DNA of 64,000 nucleotides. Source: Alteriqipengyuania lutimaris (lineage in GTDB: Bacteria; Pseudomonadota; Alphaproteobacteria; Sphingomonadales; Sphingomonadaceae). The notes beneath the pieces were generated by a model that worked only from the letters and a program-made list of their open reading frames with translations, had not been told where the DNA came from and ran no database searches. Where the stretch lies: positions 310,001 through 374,000 of the forward strand of contig NZ_QRBB01000001.1 in NCBI RefSeq assembly GCF_003363135.1, read 5' to 3'. A program made the position numbers and the translations under genes. Shown piece after piece: positions 7,655 to 15,719 of the stretch (within the stretch, counting starts at the first letter, position 1; each line of letters opens with the position of its first letter).

Positions 7655-8614
7655 ATGGGCTTTCTGAAGAACGGCGAATGGCACGACGAATGGGCGCATA
7701 ATGACGAGGATTCGGGCGAGTTCGAGCGCGACGAGAGCGCGTTTCGCAACTGGATCACGCCCGACGGATCGCCCGGGCCGACCGGCGAAGGCGGCTTCGA
7801 GGCCGAACCGGGCCGCTACCGCCTCTATATCAGCCTCGCCTGCCCCTGGGCGCACCGCGCCAACGCCGCGCGGCATCTAAAAGGTCTGACCGACCAGATC
7901 GAGCTGGTGGTGGTCCACTGGCTGATGAAGGAAGGCGGCTGGTCCTTCCGCGAGGGATCATGCGTCACGCCCGATCCGCTGATGGATGCCGATCATCTCC
8001 ACCAGGTCTACACCCGCGCCAAGCCCGACTTTTCGGGCCATGTCACCGTGCCCGTGCTGTGGGACACGAAGAAGGAGACGATCGTCAACAACGAGAGCGC
8101 GGACATCCTGCGCATGCTCGGCAGCGCGTTCGACCAGTGCGGCGCGAACGATCTCGACCTCTATCCGGAAGGCCATCGCGACGAGATCGATGCGCTCAAT
8201 GACCGGGTCTACGACGCGGTCAATAACGGCGTCTACAAGGCGGGCTTCGCGACCTCGCAGGAGGCGTACGAGAAGGCGGTCGGCCCGTTGTTCGAGGTGC
8301 TCGACGAGCTGGAAGAGCGGCTGGAGGGGCGCGACTGGCTGGTGGACGACCGGCTGACCGAGGCGGATATCCGCCTGTGGACCACGCTGATCCGCTTCGA
8401 CCCGGTCTATCACACGCATTTCAAGTGCAATATCCGGCGGATCGCCGACTACCCGAACCTCGCCGCCCTGACGCGCCGCATCCTCGCGCTCGACGGGATC
8501 GAGCAGACCGTCAATTTCGAGCATATCCGGCATCACTATTACGAAAGCCACGAGCGCATCAATCCGTACGGCATCGTCCCCGCCGGGCCCGAACCTCTGG
8601 TGCCGGGAGCCTGA
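7655..8614 (+). CDS. glutathionyl-hydroquinone reductase (Xi-class GST)
   Basis: Reduces glutathionyl-hydroquinones with glutathione, in the cytosol. The 319-residue length and the motif SLACPWAHRAN, with catalytic Cys63, are diagnostic of the YqjG/ECM4/PcpF family. Further family segments are DRVYDAVNNGVYKAGFA and a C-terminal helical domain with EADIRLWTTLIRFD. Its neighbour downstream is another thioredoxin-fold GST-like protein. It lies in a separate transcription unit from the antiporter, with 294 bases of featureless intergenic DNA upstream. Confidence 0.92.
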   Translation: MGFLKNGEWHDEWAHNDEDSGEFERDESAFRNWITPDGSPGPTGEGGFEAEPGRYRLYISLACPWAHRANAARHLKGLTDQIELVVVHWLMKEGGWSFREGSCVTPDPLMDADHLHQVYTRAKPDFSGHVTVPVLWDTKKETIVNNESADILRMLGSAFDQCGANDLDLYPEGHRDEIDALNDRVYDAVNNGVYKAGFATSQEAYEKAVGPLFEVLDELEERLEGRDWLVDDRLTEADIRLWTTLIRFDPVYHTHFKCNIRRIADYPNLAALTRRILALDGIEQTVNFEHIRHHYYESHERINPYGIVPAGPEPLVPGA

Positions 8615-8686
8615 GCGGGGCGCTCGACGCGCGCGGGCGACGGCGATAGTCAGCCGCCTCCGAGAGAATGCCTGTCAAGGATGCCC

Positions 8687-9814
8687 ATGACCCAGCCCCC
8701 CGATCGACCGGTGACCCTGTGGGGCCTGCCCCACTCGCTCTATAGCGGCCGCGCGCGCGCCTACCTGCGCAAGCAGCGGATCGCCTATGTCGAGCGCGCG
8801 CCGACCGATCCCGCTTTCGCGGAGCGCATCCTGCCCGCCATCGGCCGCGCGATCATCCCGGTGGTCGAGCTGCCCGACGGCACGATCGTCCAGGACACGG
8901 TCGACATCATCGACCATTTCGAGGGCGAGGCCGCGCCGCCCGTGCCGCACCCCGCCTACCCCGGCGATGCCCGACTGCTGGCGCTCGCGCACCTGTTCGA
9001 GATCTACGCGGTGGTCGGGCTGACGCGCCATGCGATGCATTACCGCTGGAGCTATCTGGCCGAGCAGGAGCATTTCCTGCGCGATGCCTTCGCCACCGGC
9101 GGCGATGCGGACCGTGCCGAAGCGACGATGGGGCGGATGCACTCCTACCTGCCGATGCTGGGCGTCGATGCCGCGACGGTCCCGGCGATCGAGGAGAGCT
9201 ATTCCGAGTTGCTGGCGAACCTCGATGCCCATTTCGCGGCCTATCCGTTTCTCCTGGGTTCGACGCCCAGCATCGCCGACTACGCGATGTTCGGGCCGCT
9301 CTTCGCGCATCTGGGCCGCGATCCCGTGCCGCTGGCGATCATGCAGCGCGAGGCCCCGCGCGTGTTCCGCTGGGTCGAGCGGATGCATGCGCCCGATCTC
9401 GACAGCGTGGACTATGCCGCGCCCGCGCCCGACTTTCCCGAGGGCGAGCTGCCCGCAACGATGGCGCCGCTGATGGCGCAGATCGCGCGCGAACTGGTGC
9501 CCGACCTGACCGACCGGCTCGCCTTCCTGCGCGACTACGTGGCGCAGCATTCGCCGCAGCCCGGCGAGCCTGTCACCGACAGGCCGCACCGCCGCGTGAT
9601 CGGCACGGTCGAGACCTCGTTCCGCGGCGTCGCCTATACCGGCGGCGTCCAGCCCTACACGTTCTTCCTGTGGCAGCGGCTGATCGAAGCGGGACGCCAC
9701 CCGGCGGCGAAAGCGCTCTTCGCCGAGCACGATCTGACGCCGCTGATCGACGCCGATCTGCCGATCCGCGTCGAACGCCGCGACCATATCGAGGTGTGGG
9801 GTCAGCGGGCGTAG
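8687..9814 (+). CDS. glutathione S-transferase-like protein, extended C-terminus
   Basis: N-terminal thioredoxin-fold GST domain (VTLWGLPHSLYSGRARAYLRK, residues about 10-30; IIPVVELPDGTIVQDTVDIIDHFE). A GST C-terminal helical domain follows (FLLGSTPSIADYAMFGPLFAHL), then about 150 extra residues ending DHIEVWGQRA. At 375 residues it is far longer than a classical GST of about 210. AAGGA sits seven bases before ATG 8687, which I prefer over ATG 8681. Substrate unknown. Confidence 0.8.
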   Translation: MTQPPDRPVTLWGLPHSLYSGRARAYLRKQRIAYVERAPTDPAFAERILPAIGRAIIPVVELPDGTIVQDTVDIIDHFEGEAAPPVPHPAYPGDARLLALAHLFEIYAVVGLTRHAMHYRWSYLAEQEHFLRDAFATGGDADRAEATMGRMHSYLPMLGVDAATVPAIEESYSELLANLDAHFAAYPFLLGSTPSIADYAMFGPLFAHLGRDPVPLAIMQREAPRVFRWVERMHAPDLDSVDYAAPAPDFPEGELPATMAPLMAQIARELVPDLTDRLAFLRDYVAQHSPQPGEPVTDRPHRRVIGTVETSFRGVAYTGGVQPYTFFLWQRLIEAGRHPAAKALFAEHDLTPLIDADLPIRVERRDHIEVWGQRA

Positions 9815-10095
9815 GGGGTGTCGGCGAGCCTGCGCCGCGTCAGATCGGGCGCGCCGTCGCTCCACCACACCGGGCCGCGTTCGCCCAGCGCCACTTTTGC
9901 AGCATGGACTTGGCCGCGCGCGCGGCTCTCCGCGCGGGCATCGCCCGAACGTTTCGCCGCGCCCACCGCGCGGCGGGCGTCCATCAGCGCATTCACAAGA
10001 TATTGCCGGCGCGCCTCGGGCAGGCGCGGATCGGTCGCGCGCCACAGCACACCGTCGACGATGATGTAGCGGCCGTCGGAAGTCTTCGGAGGCAT
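9802..10095 (-). CDS. conserved hypothetical protein
   Basis: 97 residues: N-terminus SDGRYIIVDGVLWRATDP, then LVNALMDARRAVGAAKRSGD and a C-terminal tail with GPVWWSDGAPD. The pattern matches a small conserved proteobacterial protein of unknown role. The gene is convergent with the GST-like gene and their 3' ends overlap by 13 bases. Confidence 0.7.
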   Translation of the reverse strand: MPPKTSDGRYIIVDGVLWRATDPRLPEARRQYLVNALMDARRAVGAAKRSGDARAESRARGQVHAAKVALGERGPVWWSDGAPDLTRRRLADTPYAR

Positions 10096-10126
10096 GCGCG
10101 CGGCGTCGCGGGGCAGCAGCGGGGCT

Positions 10127-10669
10127 TTATTCCGCCGCTTCGCGCGGGGGCTCGATCGCGTGCGGGGTATCGGGCACCTCGCCCTCGCGCCGGTCGCGGC
10201 CCGCTTCGGGCAAGTCCTTGCGCGCGATCATGTTGAGATCCGCGGGGCCGAGGATGCGACCATCATGGGCGAGCATGGCGACGGGCCCGATCGGCATGCG
10301 GTCGCGTTCGTCGACGATCACCGGGTCCATCCCGGTCGTCTCGCTGCCGTATTTGAGGCCCCAGTGGCGCAGCGAGACCATCGCGGGCAGCAGGTCGAAG
10401 CCCTTCTCGGTCAGCGCATATTCCACGCGCCGCCGGTCCGCCTCGTCCTGCACGCGGTCGAGGATGCCGTGTTCGACCAGCCGGCTGAGCCGGTTGGAGA
10501 GGATGTTGCGCGCGATGCCGAGCTCGCTGAGGAATTCCTCGAAATGATGCACGCCGTTGAAGCTGGCGCGCAGGATCATGAAGCTCCACCGCTCGCCCAT
10601 CACTTCGAGCGCTGCGGGCAGGCCGCAGGCGCTCAGTTCCTTCAGGGGCTCGCGGACATCAGTACCCAT
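10127..10669 (-). CDS. HxlR-family winged-helix transcriptional regulator
   Basis: The HxlR domain covers residues about 15-110: CGLPAALEVMGERWSFMILR, then GIARNILSNRLSRLVEHGIL and the wing DRRRVEYALTEKGFDL. The Cys near the N-terminus is the position used in redox- or aldehyde-sensing family members. An extended C-terminal region of about 70 residues ends in a charged tail. It is divergent from the exported protein at 10848, and an inverted repeat between them is a plausible operator. The regulated signal is unknown. Confidence 0.9.
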   Translation of the reverse strand: MGTDVREPLKELSACGLPAALEVMGERWSFMILRASFNGVHHFEEFLSELGIARNILSNRLSRLVEHGILDRVQDEADRRRVEYALTEKGFDLLPAMVSLRHWGLKYGSETTGMDPVIVDERDRMPIGPVAMLAHDGRILGPADLNMIARKDLPEAGRDRREGEVPDTPHAIEPPREAAE

Positions 10670-10733
10670 TATCAGACCTCTCCGAGTCCCGAGACCTACC
10701 GCAATTGCCGCGGGTCACAAAACTGAAACTAAG

Positions 10734-10787
10734 TTTTCGGTTGCAACCTAAAACCTATAGAGGTAGGTAGTGATTCGCAACCGAAAC
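10734..10787. promoter_or_regulatory. inverted repeat in the HxlR divergent promoter region
   Basis: TTTTCGGTTGC (10734-10744) and GCAACCGAAAC (10777-10787) are complementary at 10 of 11 positions, separated by 32 bases. The repeat lies in the 178-base gap between the two divergent genes, a typical place for an autoregulatory operator. Binding is inferred, not shown. Confidence 0.5.
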
Positions 10788-10847
10788 TTCGGCCGCCCAT
10801 CGCGGCCACCGGGTTGCCCGGAAAATTCACAGAGAATGGAGCCCGAC

Positions 10848-11198
10848 ATGACCCTTCGCACCAACCCCCTCCGCCAGGTCGCCATCGGCGGCGTCGCGGC
10901 CCTCACCACCTTGCTGACCTTCGGCGCCACCGTGGCCCCGGCCCCGGCCCACGCGCAGTCGGGTGCCTATTATCGCGCCACGCTCGAACAGCCGGTGGAA
11001 CGTCGCACCGAAATCATCCGCGGCGGCACCTTCATCTGCTCGGGCACGATCTGTGTCGGCACCAAGGCCCGTTCGCGCCCCGCGCTGGTGTGCGAGAAGC
11101 TGTCCCGCGAATTCGGCAAGGTCGCGTCCTTCTCGGTCGCGGGCAACGAAATCGACGCCGAAGACCTCGCGAGCTGCCGCGCCACCGAAGCGGCCTGA
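10848..11198 (+). CDS. small exported protein (CC_3452-like)
   Basis: 116 residues with a signal peptide (basic start, then VAIGGVAALTTLLTFGATVA, cut near AHA-QSGAYY). The mature part has ETIRGG-like and CSGTICVGTKARSRPALVCEKL segments with Cys residues that could form disulfides. This resembles the CC_3452 family of alphaproteobacterial periplasmic proteins of unknown role. The start at 10848 is chosen because GGAG lies eight bases upstream. A strong terminator follows. Confidence 0.75.
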   Translation: MTLRTNPLRQVAIGGVAALTTLLTFGATVAPAPAHAQSGAYYRATLEQPVERRTEIIRGGTFICSGTICVGTKARSRPALVCEKLSREFGKVASFSVAGNEIDAEDLASCRATEAA

Positions 11199-11248
11199 CG
11201 ATGCGGTCCCGGTCGGCCCGCTCCCCCAGACGGGCGGGCCGGCCCAGC

Positions 11249-11285
11249 AAAAAGCCCTCCGGCCACATGGCTCGGAGGGCTTTTT
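11249..11285 (+). terminator. rho-independent terminator
   Basis: AAAAAGCCCTCCG (11249-11261) pairs perfectly with CGGAGGGCTTTTT (11273-11285) around an 11-base loop. The A-run and T-run make it bidirectional, but its position 50 bases past the exported-protein stop makes that gene its main client. Confidence 0.9.
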
Positions 11286-11399
11286 CATGCGCGCGATCAC
11301 GCAATCGCGATGGCGCAGCCGATCGCGGCGCGGGGCGGCCTTCGCCACCCGCGCCGGATATCGACCTCAGCGTGCGAGTGCAGGCCGCATCGCGAGGGC

Positions 11400-11525
11400 T
11401 TAGCCCTGGCGCGCCTTCATCCGCTTGTTGGTCTTGTTAATCACATAGGTGCGCCCGCGACGGCGAATCACGCGGTTGTCGCGGTGGCGCTTCTTGAGCG
11501 ACTTGAGGCTGTTGCGAATCTTCAT
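11400..11525 (-). CDS. rpmJ: 50S ribosomal protein L36, type B
   Basis: 41 residues: [20 protein letters not shown], then [20 protein letters not shown]. This is the type-B (YkgO-like) L36, which lacks the four zinc-binding Cys/His of type A. It is a component of the large ribosomal subunit. Such Zn-free paralogs replace the zinc form under zinc limitation in some bacteria, but in many alphaproteobacteria this is the only L36. The gene stands alone. Confidence 0.95.
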   Translation of the reverse strand: MKIRNSLKSLKKRHRDNRVIRRRGRTYVINKTNKRMKARQG

Positions 11526-11774
11526 GGCTTTACCCTGCAAACGATCGGCGGAAACTGTGGTTGTCCTGCGCGAAACACTCGCGCAAAACAAAGCGGCACC
11601 GGAGGACCAGCCTGCCGATGCCGACGTCATTGCCGTGCCATTTATGCCGCATCGCCGGAAAGTCAAGCAAATCGCATGGGCTTGCCTGCGCCCGGCCCCG
11701 CGATCGGGGCACGGATTGCAGGGTTCGTGCGTTCCCAGCGACAGAAGAACAACGCAACCTGAAAGGCCCACCCA

Positions 11775-12386
11775 ATGAAGGCCCGCACACTCATTACTCT
11801 CGCCGCCCTCCCGCTCGCGCTTGCCGCGTGCAACACGACTCGCCCGGCAGGCCCGGTCGAGGTTACCCGCTTCGTCGCCGAGGATAGCCGCGCGCAGCTC
11901 GGCAATGCGCGGCTCTTCGTCGAGAGCGCGCCGGGCTCGCCCGAACAGGGCCTCGCGCTCACGCCATACAAGGCCGCGGTCGCACGCGAGCTGGCGACCT
12001 ACGGCTATGCCGAGGCCGCGCGCAGCGGCGCGGGCCAGACCGCGCAGGTCAGCGTAGAGCGCACGCAGCGCGACGAGGCGGGCCGTGGCGGCCCGGTGAG
12101 CGTGGGCGCGGGCGGATCGACCGGCGGCTACGGCAGCGGCGTGGGCCTTGGCCTCGGCATCAATCTGGGCGGCGGATCGGACGAGCGCGTGATCACGCAG
12201 ATGAGCGTGTCGCTGCGCGATGTGGCGTCGAACGAGGTTCTGTGGGAAGGGCGCGCCCGGCTCGATGCGCCTGCCAAATCGCCGCTCGCCCAGAACGAGG
12301 CGGCAGCGCAGGCCCTGGCCGACGCGCTGTTTCGCGGATTCCCGGGGAACAACGGAGAAACGATCGAAGTGGAGGTCAATCCTTGA
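11775..12386 (+). CDS. DUF4136-like lipoprotein
   Basis: 203 residues with a lipoprotein signal peptide: basic start, hydrophobic core and lipobox LAAC-NTTR (Cys19). The mature domain has [14 protein letters not shown], a Gly-rich loop ([22 protein letters not shown], given here as a region near residues 112-133) and [20 protein letters not shown]. The tail has [16 protein letters not shown]. This matches the DUF4136 periplasmic lipoprotein group. It overlaps the downstream carboxypeptidase start, so the two are probably co-translated. Confidence 0.75.
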   Translation: MKARTLITLAALPLALAACNTTRPAGPVEVTRFVAEDSRAQLGNARLFVESAPGSPEQGLALTPYKAAVARELATYGYAEAARSGAGQTAQVSVERTQRDEAGRGGPVSVGAGGSTGGYGSGVGLGLGINLGGGSDERVITQMSVSLRDVASNEVLWEGRARLDAPAKSPLAQNEAAAQALADALFRGFPGNNGETIEVEVNP

Positions 12387-13519
12387 GCAACATCATCATC
12401 GACAGTGCATTCGACAGCGGCAGCATCGACGTGATGACCGTCCATCAGGCCAGCGCCATGCTGCGTCTGAAGCCGGACAAGGACAGCGAATTCAAGCAGT
12501 GGTTCCATTTCCGCGTCGCCAATGCGGCCGGGCGCGAGCTGGTGATCAAGATCGTCGGCCTGAACGACAGCGCCTATCCGGGCGGGTGGTCCGGTTATAA
12601 TGCCTGCGTGTCCGAGGATCGCGATTTCTGGGGCCGCGCCCCCTCGACCTTCGACAAGGACGAGGAAGGCGGCACGCTCACCATCCGCTACACCCCCGGC
12701 GCGGATCTGGTCTGGTTCGCCTATTTCGCGCCCTTCTCGATCGACCGGCACCACGACCTGATCGCCGAATGCGCGAGCAGCGAAGGCGTCACCCATCGCA
12801 AGCTGGGCGAAACGCTGGATGGCCGCCCGCTCGACTGCCTCGAAATGGGCGAAGGCGAGGTCGAAGTCTGGCTCTATGCGCGCCAGCACCCGGGCGAGAG
12901 CATGGCCGAATGGTGGATGGAAGGCGCGCTGCAGCTCTTGTGCGACCCGGCAGAGACGCTGGGCCGCGCGCTGCGGGAGAAATGCCGCTTCCACATCGTG
13001 CCCAACTGCAACCCCGACGGGAGCGCGCGCGGGCACCTGCGCACCAATGCCGAGGGCGTCAATCTCAACCGCGAATGGGCCGAGCCCACTGCGGAGAAAT
13101 CGCCCGAGGTCCTCGCCATCCGCAATGCGATGGACGATACCGGCGTGCATTTCGCGATGGACGTCCACGGCGACGAGGCGATCGACGCGGTCTTCCTCGC
13201 CGGGTTCGAAGGCATCCCGAGCTGGAGCGACGAGCATGGCGAGCGGTTCTATCGCTACCAGCGCATCCTCGACCGGCGCAGCCCCGACTTCCAGACCGAG
13301 AAGGGGTATCCCAAGACCGCCCCGGGCAAGGCCAACCTGACGATCAGCACCAACCAGGTGGCCGAACGCTACGCCGCGACCGCGATGACGCTGGAAATGC
13401 CGTTCAAGGACAATGCCGACTACCCCGACGAATTGCAGGGCTGGAGCCCCGAACGCTCGCGCGTGCTGGCCCGCGACTGCCTCGGCGCACTGCTCGAATG
13501 GCTGGAGAGCGACGACTAG
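12383..13519 (+). CDS. M14-family zinc carboxypeptidase (cytosolic CCP/Nna1-like)
   Basis: Zinc metallopeptidase of 378 residues. The N-terminal beta domain (residues 1-125) is the one usual in cytosolic carboxypeptidases. The zinc ligands are RQHPGES (His169, Glu172) and DVHGDE (His262); the catalytic Glu338 lies in MTLEMPF. PNCNPDG and NLNREW are further family motifs. The start is TTG at 12383, supported by GGAGG eight bases upstream and by overlap with the lipoprotein stop. The substrate is unknown; bacterial homologues trim C-terminal residues from peptides. Confidence 0.88.
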   Translation: MSNIIIDSAFDSGSIDVMTVHQASAMLRLKPDKDSEFKQWFHFRVANAAGRELVIKIVGLNDSAYPGGWSGYNACVSEDRDFWGRAPSTFDKDEEGGTLTIRYTPGADLVWFAYFAPFSIDRHHDLIAECASSEGVTHRKLGETLDGRPLDCLEMGEGEVEVWLYARQHPGESMAEWWMEGALQLLCDPAETLGRALREKCRFHIVPNCNPDGSARGHLRTNAEGVNLNREWAEPTAEKSPEVLAIRNAMDDTGVHFAMDVHGDEAIDAVFLAGFEGIPSWSDEHGERFYRYQRILDRRSPDFQTEKGYPKTAPGKANLTISTNQVAERYAATAMTLEMPFKDNADYPDELQGWSPERSRVLARDCLGALLEWLESDD

Positions 13520-13536
13520 ATACCCATGACCAGCAA

Positions 13537-13652
13537 CCGCTCATCCTGAGCTTGTCGGACTCGAAGATGGGGCGAAGGCCCAACGATTGGACTTTCTTCT
13601 GAGCTGGCTCTCAAGAAGAAGGACAGCCCTTCGACAGGCTCAGGGCGAGCGG
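13537..13652. repeat. REP-like palindromic intergenic element
   Basis: CCGCTCATCCTGAGCTTGTC at 13537 onward is the imperfect inverse of CTTCGACAGGCTCAGGGCGA at 13629 onward, enclosing about 70 bases. The arm sequence (TTCGACAGGCTCAGGGCGAG) is a widespread intergenic repeat in sphingomonads. It can fold as one long hairpin. It lies between two convergent genes. The remainder of 13520-13964 holds the palindrome below and no gene. Confidence 0.75.
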
Positions 13653-13714
13653 GTTGGGAATATGGCATGTGAGCCTCCCCCTTCCCCTTCCCCTGCCAGC
13701 AGGGGAGCGAGGCA

Positions 13715-13743
13715 GGGTGACACGTGTCACCCACGTGTCACCC
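13715..13743. repeat. 18-bp perfect palindrome with extra half-site
   Basis: GGGTGACACGTGTCACCC (13715-13732) is perfectly self-complementary and is followed at once by ACGTGTCACCC. A further GGGTGACAC occurs at about 13782. The iterated half-sites look like a dimeric protein-binding site, yet no promoter of a forward gene follows. It could belong to the intergenic repeat family rather than be an operator. Confidence 0.6.
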
Positions 13744-13964
13744 CTGGAAATTGCCTATCGTTCAAAGCGTTACTGCCGGATGGGTGACACTTTGCGGTTT
13801 TTGGGCCCGCGATCCTGAGAGACGAGGTGCAGCAGGCAAAAATGACGACGATGGGAAAGAGCCTTCGCGATGCTAGCTTGCGCGATTGAAGTAGGAAAAT
13901 GCCCGGCGCGGCATGCTCCTCCCCTTGAGGGAGAGGAGTAAGTCAGGCCCCGATCGAGATGGGT

Positions 13965-14390
13965 CTAATCCAGATGCGCCGGCCCGAAACCGTGCGGCAG
14001 CAGCTCGGACAGGCGCAGCTCCAGCACCTCGTTTGCACCGACGCACAGGATCGCTGGGTCGGTGCGGCCCAACTGCGCGATCTCGTTCAGCACCTGGCGG
14101 CATCGCCCGCACGGCGTGATCGGCGCGTCGCCCCCCTTGCCCGCCGGACCGACCACCGCGACCGCTTCCAGCCCGCCGCGCCGCCCCTCGGCCAGCGCTT
14201 TCGCAACCGCGAGCGTTTCGGCGCAGAGCGAGAGGCCGTAGCTCGCGTTCTCGACATTGGTCCCGGTCACGATCGCGCCATCGGCAAAGCGCAGCGCGGC
14301 GCCCACGGGATAGTCCGAATAGGGCGCATAGGCGGTCCGGACCGCCTCGCGCGCCGCGGCGATCAGATCTGTGTCTCGGGGTTCGCTCAT
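13965..14390 (-). CDS. cdd: cytidine deaminase
   Basis: Hydrolytic deamination of cytidine/deoxycytidine to uridine in pyrimidine salvage. 141 residues, the size of the small tetrameric type. Zinc and catalytic motifs are visible: NVENASYGLSLCAETLAVAKAL (zinc Cys and proton-shuttle Glu in CAE) and PCGRCRQVL (the other two zinc Cys). The start at ATG 14390 overlaps the stop of the upstream GH25-like gene by four bases. Confidence 0.95.
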   Translation of the reverse strand: MSEPRDTDLIAAAREAVRTAYAPYSDYPVGAALRFADGAIVTGTNVENASYGLSLCAETLAVAKALAEGRRGGLEAVAVVGPAGKGGDAPITPCGRCRQVLNEIAQLGRTDPAILCVGANEVLELRLSELLPHGFGPAHLD

Positions 14391-15088
14391 GGCCTCACCA
14401 CTGCCCAGGCGACGGGCTGTTCGCTCGCGCCGCTGTGAAATTTCTCGTTCGCCGTCCAGATCAGCCACGGGCGCCCGCCGTAATCAGGCTCGAACCGCGT
14501 GCGCACCAGCCACAGGTTGCGCTCGATTCGCGCCGCGACGCCGTGCGCGTCCTCGAATTCGCGCGACACCTTGAGGATCGCAGGGCGTCCCGCATGCGCC
14601 TCGATCTGGTTGGCGAGGATCGTCAGCTCGCTGCGGACCTGCCCGCTCGCCACGGGTTCGATGCAGTCCTCGCCCGTATCGACCAGCGCGATCGCCGGGG
14701 GCAGCAGCGTCTCGTCGCGCGGGACGATCGTCACGAAATTGGCGGACTGGCCGTCAGCCGGCACACAGGGATCGAAGCGGTGGACCGCGCCCACCTCCAG
14801 CCCGGCGGCGCGCGCGGCGGCCATGTCGCGGGTGAACCGGCCCGATCGCTCCGCCGCGCCCGAGGATGCGGGAAGGTAGACGAAATCCGCGCCCTGCCCG
14901 GCGAGCACCGCGAAATTGACCGAATCATTCGCGGCGGAAAGGTCCGCGCCCTGTTCGGGATATTCGCTTTCGGGCGGCTGCCACGTCCTGAGGTCGAGAT
15001 AGAGCCATGCGCCCAGCGCCAGCGGGGCGACGATCAGCAGCGCGAGCACGAGCTTCAGCCACAGCGGGCGTCTGGTTTTCCGGGCCAT
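14387..15088 (-). CDS. membrane-anchored GH25-like protein
   Basis: 233 residues with an N-terminal membrane anchor (LWLKLVLALLIVAPLALGAWLY). A domain resembling glycoside hydrolase family 25 (lysozyme fold) follows: GADLSAANDSVNFAVLAGQG, FVYLPASSG and GLEVGAVHRFDPC. The usual catalytic DxE after the third strand reads VDTGEDC here, so the active site may be altered. It is translationally coupled to cdd. It may act on peptidoglycan from the periplasmic side or be a non-catalytic relative. Confidence 0.7.
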   Translation of the reverse strand: MARKTRRPLWLKLVLALLIVAPLALGAWLYLDLRTWQPPESEYPEQGADLSAANDSVNFAVLAGQGADFVYLPASSGAAERSGRFTRDMAAARAAGLEVGAVHRFDPCVPADGQSANFVTIVPRDETLLPPAIALVDTGEDCIEPVASGQVRSELTILANQIEAHAGRPAILKVSREFEDAHGVAARIERNLWLVRTRFEPDYGGRPWLIWTANEKFHSGASEQPVAWAVVRP

Positions 15089-15095
15089 GCGTTCG

Positions 15096-15578
15096 TCAGC
15101 CCCGGATGTGGAGGACGCAGATCAGCGTGAACAGCCGCCGCGCGGTGGCGAAATCGGTTTCGACCTTGCCTTCCAGCCGTTCGACCAGCAGCTCCGCCGC
15201 GCGGTTGTGAACCCCGCGCCGGGCCATGTCGATCGTCTCGATCTCCGATGGAGTCGCCTTGCGGATTGCCTGGTAATAGCTGTCGCAGATCGCGAAATAG
15301 TCGCGGATAGGGCGGCGGAAGCGGGCGAGGCCCAGCATGATCGTTTCCAGCTGCGCGCCCTGCTCGTCGGCGATGTCGAGCGCCAGGCGGTCGTCGCGCA
15401 CCCCCAGGCCGAGGTGATAGGGGCCATCCGCGCCCTTCTGCGCCGAACGGACCGGCTTGAAGGTGTTCTCCTCGATCAGGTCGAAGATCGCCACGCGCCG
15501 TTCCTGTTCGACATCGGCATTGCGCCACAGGATCGTCGAGTCGTCGAGATCGATTTTCGAGATGCGGTGATCGGCCAT
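15096..15578 (-). CDS. UPF0262 family protein
   Basis: 160 residues beginning MADHRISKIDLDDSTILWRN, with FDLIEENTFKP, HLGLGVRDDRLALDI and PSEIETIDMARRGVHNRAAELL. This is the alphaproteobacteria-specific UPF0262 family, whose role is unknown. It is divergent from dnaB. The frame runs open far into dnaB on the opposite strand, which is an artefact of GC-rich codon bias. The start at 15578 is the family N-terminus. Confidence 0.92.
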   Translation of the reverse strand: MADHRISKIDLDDSTILWRNADVEQERRVAIFDLIEENTFKPVRSAQKGADGPYHLGLGVRDDRLALDIADEQGAQLETIMLGLARFRRPIRDYFAICDSYYQAIRKATPSEIETIDMARRGVHNRAAELLVERLEGKVETDFATARRLFTLICVLHIRG

Positions 15579-15719
15579 GTCGTTGCGACCTGCCTTCGCA
15601 GAATTTACCGGCCCCCGGCAAGCGCCTTCGGGTCTTGTCTGCCTTTTGCACAGGCTCTTCGAAAATATCGGCGCGGAATCGAGTTGCGAGTGCCCGCGCG
15701 TTCGCACAATGTCCGCCGA

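Noticed and set aside
8675..10045. 456-codon minus-strand frame opposite the GST-like gene
   Set aside because: Arg/His-rich shadow with no motif; the forward gene shows clear GST domains.
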